Below are positions 8,556 to 16,795 of a stretch of 19,371 bases of DNA, one piece after another. Origin of the DNA: Isohypsibius dastychi (Eukaryota; Tardigrada; Eutardigrada; Parachela; Isohypsibiidae); contig JAQIWT010000484.1 in NCBI GenBank assembly GCA_034696485.1, forward strand, positions 1-19,371. The letters run 5' to 3'. The stretch's first letter is position 1; each line of letters starts with the position of its first letter. Both the position numbers and the translations under genes were made by a program. The notes below the pieces were generated by a model. The model saw only the letters and a list, made by a program, of their open reading frames with translations, was not told the DNA's origin and ran no database searches.

Positions 8556-8820
8556 CATAGTGAGAGTAAAGAAAGGTGAGCGCGCAGAAGGCAAAAGCAC
8601 TGTTAAGAAAAGTGTCTGCTGTAACGGGCCAAGCTGTAATTGCTTCAATGGTCTATACGGGCTGGGTAAACACGATTTTTCGTGCTCTGCCTATTCATGA
8701 TAAGACTGAAACTGAGGTGTTACTGATCCCCGTATAGATATGAAACAATGGCAACCTGGCCTGATTGCTGGACAACTCTTTTCTTGCTGAGTGCGCTCAC
8801 CTCTCTTTACTCTCACTATG
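8556..8820. mobile_element. Foldback element, 265 bp, with 7-nt flanking repeat
   Basis: The 30-nt ends starting CATAGTGAGAGTAAAG are inverted repeats with two mismatches (8556-8585 and 8791-8820). Pairing continues inside (for example near 8651-8668 and 8729-8749). Immediately outside lie TGAAGAG (8549-8555) and TGAAGGG (8821-8827), a plausible target-site duplication with one change. There is no coding capacity, so it is a non-autonomous element. Confidence 0.75.
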
Positions 8821-9370
8821 TGAAGGGTTAATTTAATTCAGAATTGTACGGCAACCTTCCGCAATATGTCCCACGAGCATTAGGCCGGGGGACGCCCGAA
8901 GGTTTTTACTTTGTATCTTGTACGATATACGTAGGTTTCCGGTTTCCGTACCAACTGCAGGTTGTACCTGGGTACAACTCCGTTTTATTTATTTTCTAGC
9001 CCCAAATTATCATGTCGAAGCTGGCCAAGCGTCAAAACATTATTTAGATGGCAAGATCGTTCGGAATGAATACACTTGTTTTGAATGCACTTTCTTTCTT
9101 ACTGCCATTCTTATTGTTCTTTTTCATTCTGTTTTACCTGTAGGTTCAAAGTCTCCGATTCTTCAAATTCTGTCGTGCATTCACTAAAATTTGAGTCGAA
9201 GACAGATCTGCCCTTTTTTGGAAACTCAAAAAACCGTGTGACGTAGAATTATGATAAGGATCTTGCGGAATATTAGATTGATTTAATTTCAGGTGAAGAA
9301 TGTTTCAGCATCTGCGGTCGGTACGGGAATCATGAACAGGATGGGCAACAAAGGTGGTGTTGGTGTGCGG

Positions 9371-9896
9371 TAAAGGTCGCAAAAATGCTTTTCAAAGTTG
9401 CTAGTCCGAAACTAGCATAAATGTTTTTCAAAGCAGCTTTTTTCAGAGCAGATTTGAAAGTGAAGCTGCTTTGATGAGAGCATTTATTCAAACAAAGCAG
9501 CTTTGGTGAAAGCAAGCAGACTAGCATTTTTGGAGCGTTTTTGAACCTTATTTGGTGCTAAAAGACTGAAAAATTCTTGAGAATATGTTTTTCTCTTACT
9601 GTTATGTGGACTTTATTGGAAAAACCTCGCTTAGTAACAGCGTTCCTGATAATAAAGCAAAATGTTGGTGCTAGTTTGCTATGACAGAAAGAACCTACAA
9701 GGACTTTGACCATGCCAAACATTATCAAAAAATAAAAAATGCTCAAAAGTGCTCGAAAAAAACTAGCGGACTCTGACCGGAGCCTTTTTGATTATGAAAC
9801 TGCTTTGTCCAGAGCATTTTCAAAACAAAACAGCTTTGGTCAGAGCAAGCATTTTTAAAGTTGCTAGTCTGAAACTAGCATTTTTTGAGACCTTTA
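9371..9896. mobile_element. hAT-like MITE inserted in the OCRL catalytic exon; introner-like
   Basis: An identical 8-bp repeat GTGTGCGG flanks the element at 9363-9370 and 9897-9904, inside what would otherwise be continuous coding sequence. The ends are inverted repeats: TAAAGGTCGCAAAAATGCT on the left, and TAAAGGTCTCAAAAAATGCT read inward from the right. A subterminal palindrome around TTGCTAGTC and GAAACTAGCA occurs at both ends. There is no coding capacity. The G before the left end makes GTAAAGG, a fair splice donor, and the G after the right end makes CTTTAG, a fair acceptor. Splicing 9370-9897 would leave six extra bases in frame. The 8-bp duplication fits hAT. Confidence 0.85.
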
Positions 9897-10447
9897 GTGT
9901 GCGGATGGACTTCCACGGCAGCGAACTGTGTTTCGTTAACGCGCATATCGCCGCTCACACCGAGGAAGTCGAACGTCGTAACGAAGACTTCCGGAACGTT
10001 TGCGACCGACTGGTATTCAACGAGCTAGAATTTCCAAAACGAATTCGTGATCACGATATCATCATGTGGGTTGGAGATTTCAACTATCGTATTTTCAAAC
10101 TCGGCCGAATGCAAGTGGAAAGCATGCTGAACAATGGCAGCATATCAGATTTGGTGGACTATGATCAGCTGTAACAGCAAATGCAATTACAACGCGTTTT
10201 TGAAGGGTTTAAGGAAGGGAAGATCAAACTTAAGCCTTCCTACAAATACGACGCCGGAACTGATTTGTTGGACAGTTCGGAGAAATCCAGAGTTCCATCT
10301 TGGTGCGATCGGATCTTATAGAAAGCTAAAGACGGCGAACAAGTAAAACTTCTGGAATACACTTCGGTGATAGAACTGAGGGTCAGTGATCGTAAACCGG
10401 TGGTCGCCATGTTTGATATCGGGATCAAGGTCGTGGATTCTGCCTAG

Positions 10448-11596
10448 CGGAAGTTGATTTACGAGCAAGTTCTAAAAGAAATCGACCGCGAAGAGAACTC
10501 ATTTATCCCACATGCAACGATTGATCAATACGAATTCGATATGGGCAATGTGACCTTTATTGAACCAGTCACCAAACGCCTGGCAGTTGCCAATACCGGC
10601 CAGGTTCCGGTGATCTTTGAATTTATCACCAAACCCGGAAATGCTGCTTGTTGTCCGGATTGGTTGAAAATCACTCCGGAACGTGATATTGTCATTCAGG
10701 GCGAAGTGAAATACATTGATTTGCAAGTTTGCGTCGATAAGAAATCAGCAGCTGCTTTGACCATGGGTGTGGAAACCCTTAGTGATATTCTAGTCCTGCA
10801 TCTTCAAGGTGGAAAAGATTTTTTCGTTTCCATTCAAGGAAGATATATTCCAAGCTGTTTTGGAACTTCATTGCAGAATTTGGCAAATGCAAAGTCACCA
10901 GTTCGGCCGGTTGATGATCGGAATCAGGAACTAATACAGTTTGATGAAATGGATATTCCGAAGAGGTCATCAGCGATGGACCGCCATCCGCCTCCCGATG
11001 GGATTCCGATCGAAGTATGGATGATGATTGTGCATTTATACGCGGCTTCCGCTGACATTCCTGACCTCTTCCTCCAACCTGGCCCGCCGGATCAGGTCGA
11101 GAAGATTCGTGACCACCTCGATGCTAGACTACCACTCCCGCTCCCCGGAAGCGGCCATTCCGTTGCAGAAGCTCTCTTATTATATTTCGATGCACTGCCT
11201 GAACCACTTGTTCCTACGAGCTTTTATGCGATGTGTTTGGAAGCGTCGCAGTCGCCATGGCCGACTTGCCGGAACGTGCTGGAAAAGTTTCCAAAAGTCC
11301 ATCGAGAAACGTTCAAGGCGTTTATTGTGTTGTTGAGGGAATTGCAACGACATTGGGCGCAGCATCCTTCCAGTGATGTTGGGACTTTGGAAGTTATTGC
11401 TGATTTGATTTTGAGGTCACCAAACGATGTGGTGATACCGCCAGTTGGGGGTGCGGTGTCAAGAGCGGCTCAGAAAGATATGCAGAGGAGGCTAAATGCA
11501 AAGAAAACGGCTTTTGTTCAACAGTTTCTTAGTAATACACTGGATGATGAACCGTTTATACCTAAGAATATTTATACCTTCCCTGTTGTTTTTTAA
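10448..11596 (+). CDS. Residual open frame covering the ASH and RhoGAP-like domains of OCRL copy 2
   Basis: After the last in-frame stop the frame is open for 382 codons to TAA at 11594-11596. The first in-frame ATG is at 10541, which would give 351 residues: most of the ASH domain (with RLAVANTGQVPVIFEF and DILVLHLQGGKDFF) plus the whole RhoGAP-like domain. OCRL-type ASH-RhoGAP regions bind Rab GTPases and F&H-motif adaptors, so a truncated product could in principle act without the phosphatase. I see no promoter or acceptor just upstream, so expression is doubtful. It may simply be the undamaged tail of a young pseudogene. Confidence 0.4.
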   Translation, partial: RKLIYEQVLKEIDREENSFIPHATIDQYEFDMGNVTFIEPVTKRLAVANTGQVPVIFEFITKPGNAACCPDWLKITPERDIVIQGEVKYIDLQVCVDKKSAAALTMGVETLSDILVLHLQGGKDFFVSIQGRYIPSCFGTSLQNLANAKSPVRPVDDRNQELIQFDEMDIPKRSSAMDRHPPPDGIPIEVWMMIVHLYAASADIPDLFLQPGPPDQVEKIRDHLDARLPLPLPGSGHSVAEALLLYFDALPEPLVPTSFYAMCLEASQSPWPTCRNVLEKFPKVHRETFKAFIVLLRELQRHWAQHPSSDVGTLEVIADLILRSPNDVVIPPVGGAVSRAAQKDMQRRLNAKKTAFVQQFLSNTLDDEPFIPKNIYTFPVVF

Positions 11597-12082
11597 AATT
11601 GATTTTTGGATGTTCTTGTGAGTGTTCGTTGTTCCTCACTGTCTTCTTTCGTTTTGATTAGATTTTAACTAATCCACGTTCGTCAACCAGCCAACTTTCT
11701 TGACTATCTGGCTAATGGTTTCCTCGGCGTTCTTATATGATGCTGACATCCGTACGCTGTCCACAAACGCCCATTCGGCTGCTTGAGTTAGCTAGAATCA
11801 GCAAACATACCTCTATTCCAAAAAAAATCCGAACGAATGTGGCAGTTTACCATCTTACTAAGAACGAACCACAGAGCCGAAATGCCCTTTTTCAAGGAAA
11901 CAATCACTGGACACTGAAATACCACCACAAGCGCTGACTCACTGGCTTTCGCACTGACTTTCGCGAGGCTTACGCTTGAGTAACGTATGTTTCATTTGTG
12001 CAAGCTGATAATTCGTGAAGTGAAGAATTCGTGAATCGTTATTGCGTTTCTCAACGTCCCTTTGATTCTCATCGCTGCCACG
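11597..12082 (+). other. 3' flank of OCRL copy 2 and 5' flank of gene A copy 2
   Basis: Counterpart of 127-627. No gene is recognised. The only strongly conserved part is the 21-nt block at 11958-11978. Confidence 0.6.
11958..11978 (+). promoter_or_regulatory. 21-nt block conserved upstream of both gene A copies (unit 2)
   Basis: Identical to 499-519 and ending 104 nt before the gene A copy 2 ATG. The role is inferred from conservation and spacing only. Confidence 0.5.
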
Positions 12083-13348
12083 ATGGCTATACAAAACAGT
12101 TATTCGTTTTATCTCTGTCTCATTGGACTTATTATCTTTGCTGGATTACTGTTCTGTGCGCGGAAACTGGTGGTCGTCCGACCTGAGGTAAACAACGAGA
12201 TGTCCATTCTTTATGGCTCAATTTTGAACAATCGACTTCCAGTCCATCAGCACTCAAAATAGTCCAAAGCAAAAACGGAAAGGATACTTGCAGCGGAAGA
12301 ATCGATCAAAAAAGCGAGCCAGGAAAGGTAAAGCTATTAAGTCTGAAGGAAGTGCTACAGTGGTGTCTTCACCTGGAGAAGAAACGACCTCATTTGTGCC
12401 TGACGTGGGATTGTCACTGACCCAACAGGAGAATTCAGCTGCTAATCGACGGGGAGCTGGCAAGGTCGAAAAAAGCACACAAGATCTTTGTCCAGACAAC
12501 TGTGCTGCGCCAACGGGATTGCGGAGCGCAAGCAATATTACTCCCGGAAACGGATGTGGCCAGAGAGCAGCGAACGACCCAGCAAATCGAGCTCCTCCAG
12601 CGGAAGTGGATCTGGAACCTCCGACCACAGGCAGCTGCGAAACGGCGATCGCGCCACTGACGTCACGCATGCAAAAGGCGCAACAGCAAATGTGTAAGTG
12701 AGAGGATACGGATGGTTAATGAAGCGTATTATTAATATTAGCATTATATTTAAAAAGAGTTTTAAAAGAGTTTTCTATACCCTTTTTTCAGTTGATCTGC
12801 ACATCACGAAAGAGGCCAATAGACAGCTACGGGAGAGTTCGGGAACCCTTTCCTCTCAGTACATCAGCGTCCGCAGCCGTCTGATTGATTGCATCGCTAC
12901 GCAAAATATGAGAGTTGTACTCGAGAAGCTGGAAAATATTCTCGGTATAGAAAGGTCAATGGCCAATGGCAAAAACCGCTTCGATGCGTGGAGAGAGATA
13001 TTGCGACTTCATGCGGCATCTGTGAGATCACCTGAATTGGTCGTTTTTCTGGCGCAGAACACCGCTCTCAAGCCGAACATGCTTCCCAGTCTAGCAGCTT
13101 CAACTTTCCAATTACTGAACGACCGAATGCACGTTTTAAAGTACCCGTTTTGCACCGGAGATCCTCTTGCTGTTCTGAAAAATGTCTTCCCTTCGACCGA
13201 CGATTACGAACTCCTCAAAATGTCTTCTAAAGCCCTTCGTCAGTACTCGACAAAAAGACAGATTCCGCGCTCGTTCGAATTCACTACTTGGGATCGACTG
13301 AACGATCAAAACTGGCCCCAACCTAGTAACGGGTGGTACCAGTGGTAA
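12083..13348 (+). CDS. Gene A copy 2: membrane-anchored protein of unknown family, 370 aa
   Basis: I do not recognise the family. Exons 12083-12187, 12243-12693 and 12792-13348 sum to 371 codons with TAA at the end. Introns of 55 and 98 nt have GTAAAC/TTCCAG and GTAAGT/TTTCAG borders. The start is chosen because copy 1 has an equal 35-residue first exon. Residues about 8-27 form one hydrophobic helix with a basic residue pair after it, so the protein is probably a single-pass signal-anchor protein. Residues about 45-185 are polar and low-complexity, with a basic run (RSKKRARKGK). The last ~165 residues are the conserved domain, with NMRVVLE, NRFDAWRE and a WPQP-to-YQW end, roughly half identical to copy 1. 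The upstream 21-nt block may control it. It is the intact member of the pair. Confidence 0.75.
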
Positions 13349-13562
13349 AGACGAATTCTGTATTGTTCGCTTTTTGTGAGAATCATCCGTGCAACTATAA
13401 TCATACGTTCAACTATTTGTACGACTTTTGGTTATCAAGAATTTTTCGGTTGAGAACACTGGGTGGATGGAGTGAAACTTTTTCATTTTGCGCCGGTTAC
13501 GGTTCTCATATTCAACTGTGGGTATATCAATAACTCGTGTATAAAGGAAGCTAACGAATACT
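13349..13562 (+). other. 3' flank of gene A copy 2
   Basis: Weakly similar to the start of the flank after gene A copy 1 (shared TCAAGAAT-type blocks near 4246 and 13434). No plus-strand AATAAA was seen. The homology to unit 1 stops here and gene C begins, which marks one edge of the unit-2-specific segment. Confidence 0.4.
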
Positions 13563-13563
13563 T

Positions 13564-16256
13564 TTATTGTGTACCGTTGCGGATTTTGATTTTTCTGGGT
13601 TCTTCGTAGATCACGGTTTGATGGACCGGAGTAGACGTGTCCAGAAAAGTTCCCTTTAACAACAGGGTTGTTGCGAGATCCCGGAGCTTTTGAACAAGTT
13701 CAATATTTTTGATATCTGTTCCAAGATTGTTGTTTTTCCACATTAATATTGTCAGAATATTGTCCTTGTGGTTCAAAATATCAAACAACTATACTAACTA
13801 TGTAATGAGTAATCCCAGATGCCTCACATCAAAATATGACTGACAGATTGCGGTGTTTTTGACGATAAGTTGCAATAGACCTCCAAAATGCAGGTTTAGT
13901 TCGAGAAGCCAGGAGTGAAGAAATCAGTCTCTTCAGTGTTGCAGTGTCATTTGGAGTAACATTATTCGGCAACCATCCAGCGGTATTTTGCATCAGTGCT
14001 ATGATTTCCGGCTTCAATTTCATCAGCATCACGAAGAGGCAACCGGAAAAAATTCGTCCCATCATCTCATCATGAAAACATCGCAGCGTTTCTGTAAATT
14101 AATATTTCAATAAATCGATTCAATAAATTAGTAACCAAAAAACTTTCCAAAATAGTAATAATTGGTCATACAAGCGTTCCACGCAACACTGCCGTCGCTT
14201 GCTGCGAGCATAAACTCGCATTACAGTACACCAATTCTCCCACTGAAGAGAGATAATTGAAACCGCCCATGTTGTTCGACAGGAAAGGTCAAGTGTCGTA
14301 ATTTAACGGTAGAATTGGAGGAATTTCGGGGTTATGCCCGACAAGCGACGGCGGTGTTGCGTGGAACGCTTGTACCGTAGTAATATTATAACAAAATAAA
14401 TCCCTACGAACCTTATCAGACATTCGTTATGGTTTGATCAACGGTGAACTTGCATGAAAACTTACCATAAGGAATCTTTGAACCAGGGTCTCGGCAAATT
14501 TGTTTTTGATGAGTTGGATCACAAGGTTAGTCCGTTGATCGCCGTCAGCGGCGCCCCTGACTTTCATCCGGATCATTTCTTCAAATGATATATCACCGGT
14601 ACGGATATGGTTTATCGCCACTGACGGGCATGTCAAGCAACATGACAACTGCAAATACATGAACAGTCGCAAAACTTGGTGAACTTTCAGCTGTGAAGCA
14701 ATAATTTACCCAACTGAAGCATTTCTTCCCAATTTATCGGCAATTTTAACAGAAGAGCAGGTTGGTTTCTCATGGATGGATAAACAGCTACGATGAAATG
14801 TCCGTAAAATTTAAAATTTGGATCCCGGTCATTCCTGTCTTTCATTTGCGTGCCAGACTGGAAAAGCATCGTCAGAAGTTGTGAGGTTGCGTCAATGTAA
14901 GCTGGCTCGTCGAGATATTTTCAGCATCTGAAATCAAATACGCGGTGAAAAAACGTTGTACTAGAAGACATGATTCAACTTGGAAAAAACATTTGTTGGA
15001 CAAATATATAGTCGCTGGCAAGAAAATTTTACTGAACTTTCTAGGTGACCTTGGTTTGAGTTTGACCAAATCAGACGTTTCAAGAGGAGCTCATTTGAGA
15101 GAACGGGAGACAATCGCCAGAAGAAAATTTCCAGTTAAACACTGTTTTTTATATTCTTGCTTTTTTAGGTAAACGACACTAATGTGTACCATATTTCCAG
15201 AACTCACCTTTTTGTTCATCGTTTTATCAGCGAGTTTTGAGTCTCATATCTTTATTGTCATCTCCACTTACATATTTACAGATCAGAAACGGGACGGGCT
15301 AGGGCTACGATCAACATTACGTTTTTGAGGAATCAACAGAATGTTTTTTGAACACGTCCATTCGACAACACTGCCCAAAAAGAGGGACGCTATGTTCCAC
15401 ATAAAGTTTCTCTAGTACATTCGAAACCGTTGTATCGCGAAATATATCAGGACGAAATTACCTCGCGTATAAGATCCAACATCCTACCCGGTAGGTGTCT
15501 TGTTCGAGAAAACGAGCTGGCGGCAAATTCCGCAAATTGTGGCAACAAAGTTCCCAACAGCAAAACCGGAAGCAAATGGGATTTTTTTTCGTCAGGACAA
15601 ACTGAACCTCTTCAGTTTCTCGCTGGTAATCGCCACCATTAATCGACGATTTTCGTAATTTCGTTGAGTAACAACTTCCCAGCTGTGAGACCGCTGCGTA
15701 GCATTCCAGAGGTCAACCGCATGGCTGAATGTACTCGAGCACCCAGTGCGACAAGCAGCTTCCCACACGCGGAAGACCCCTTTATGGAGGTCAATGCACT
15801 GTAAACGAAAATTAAAAAAGCTAACAACAGTTAGACTTACAATTATACTTTTTTTCCCTTTTTTTTCTTTTCATCACGCTCCTTTTAGTATTGCTTACCA
15901 CAATCGTCGACGACAGAACAGGAAAAAATTCACCCATCCGCTTGCCACCGGACACGAAAATAGTTCGAACCGCAAACGAGCACGCATTTATAACTTGATA
16001 GTCTGCTTCCTGCAGGCCGCAAATGCAGACTTGTACAAAACTCCGAAAGATAGTCCAAGACTTTTCTTTCTCCTGAGTAAGTGGAATCCATATTCCTGAA
16101 GCACGAAATGTCTGAATGGTAGCATCCGGATCCCCAGTTGGAAAAGCACGGTAAATATTCTCCAACAGCGGCCGATCTCGTGAAACAAGCAGATGACCTT
16201 TGGTGAATGTTGGATCCAAGAGACAGGATAATCGTGAAAGAAGCAGCCTCCAAATT
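13564..16256 (-). pseudogene. Gene C: multi-exon helical protein of unknown family, several frame disruptions
   Basis: Coding-like blocks on the minus strand are 16256-15899, 15798-15462, about 15030-14687, 14648-14466, 14091-13829 and about 13790-13564. Several have clean borders (donor GTAAGC at 15898, acceptor TTACAG before 15798, donor GTAATT at 15461, donor GTAAGT at 14465). The encoded segments are leucine-rich and helical, like HEAT or importin-type repeats, but I cannot name the family. The frame breaks in at least three places: near 15602, where one extra base gives TGA; near 14910, in GAAAAT; and at the 14466/14091 junction, where phases do not match. The last stop (13564-13566) lies inside an AATAAA. 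No first exon with a start was found. A decayed gene fits best, though some breaks could be assembly errors or missed exons. Confidence 0.5.
14161..14378. mobile_element. Foldback element, about 218 bp, inside gene C
   Basis: Arms starting TACAAGCGTTCCACGCAACA (left from 14169; right arm ends at 14374) pair over about 65 nt with mismatches. AGTAATA occurs just outside on both sides (14154-14160 and 14379-14385) and may be the target-site duplication. There is no coding capacity. It lies in the presumed intron between the 14466-14648 and 13829-14091 exons. Confidence 0.65.
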
Positions 16257-16795
16257 CTAAAAAAAATAAACAATTTTTATTTATTATGTTATGACATTTA
16301 GTTTTATTATATCAAATCAAAAAAACGAACATCTGAACATATTAAAAAAGCATTTGTAGATAAAAAGTTGCGCAAAGATCAGCGGATCTATTTTTACCAT
16401 GAGCAACATGGGCAAATGTCGGGTTCAAGGGACAGGAATATTGTGAGATAAAACAAATCGCAAAACTTCGCAGTTTCACTGACCCGAAGACTTTTTTGAG
16501 GGCCCAGCTTCAATGGAATCAATTCAACCAGCAAAGAAGAAGCGTTCGGCACGGCTTGTTCCGACGGGTAAGCACTCCATTTTTACATCTGTTTTGAGCT
16601 ATAATTGAAAATATCAGGGAAAACCTCCGGTGGCTGTGAGTAGCAGGAGCCGGTTGCATAAGCAGTTTTGTTCACGTATGAATCGTCAGAATTGTACTCT
16701 TACAATTTAACATCAGAATTACCAGAGCAAAACAGTCCAAAATCCCAAATCAAACTGAACACACATCTGAACCACTTTTGGTTCAAAAAAGCAGT
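16257..16795. other. Flank between gene C and gene B copy 2, with a gene C exon fragment and a possible short exon
   Basis: About 16381-16460 resembles 16165-16245 of gene C (for example GGGTTCAAGGGACAGGAATA against GGATCCAAGAGACAGGATAA), so part of that exon was duplicated here and has decayed. On the plus strand an ATG at 16513 opens 18 codons (MESIQPAKKKRSARLVPT) to a GTAAGC donor at 16568. With the nearest acceptor (16617) the frame closes after eight more codons, so I do not call it a gene. The 3' UTR of gene B copy 2 should lie in the right part. Confidence 0.4.

Larger units (their letters stand above)
7462..9292. other. 1.8-kb stretch without a recognised gene
   Basis: This lies between the truncated GT31-like gene and the truncated OCRL copy. 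Frames here are short and show no family motif that I know. It holds a repeated hairpin (8165-8181 and 8496-8512) and a foldback element (8556-8820). The minus-strand open frame at 7792-8079 has no conserved neighbour and no convincing splice partners. The junction of the two duplicated units presumably lies inside this stretch. Confidence 0.5.
9293..11596 (+). pseudogene. OCRL: OCRL/INPP5B-type inositol polyphosphate 5-phosphatase (unit 2), 5'-truncated and interrupted
   Basis: The family removes the 5-phosphate from PI(4,5)P2 and related lipids on endosomes and Golgi. Exon 9293-9370 follows a TTTCAG acceptor and encodes the catalytic GTGIMNRMGNKGGVGVR. A 526-bp transposon follows. From 9898 to 11596 there is one uninterrupted frame containing FVNAHIAAH, WVGDFNYRI and PSWCDRIL, then an ASH domain (about 10460-10860) and a RhoGAP-like domain (about 10980-11596) with HSVAEALLLYFDALPEP. 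That frame carries stops at 10172-10174 (TAA), 10319-10321 (TAG) and 10445-10447 (TAG). The second replaces the Trp that follows CDRIL in relatives. No frameshift is seen in 1.7 kb. The N-terminal third of the phosphatase domain and the PH domain are not found upstream. The gene sits 486 bp before gene A copy 2, as in unit 1. Confidence 0.85.

Noticed and set aside
10172-10447. Reassigned stop codons to explain the stops in the OCRL frame
   Set aside because: TAA, TAG and TGA all serve as ordinary terminal codons in the other genes here (TAA in A2, TAG in A1, TGA in B2), and one stop replaces a Trp rather than a Gln.
16513-16700. Small plus-strand gene starting MESIQPAKKKRS
   Set aside because: With the only nearby acceptor the frame closes after eight codons, and no further exon was found.
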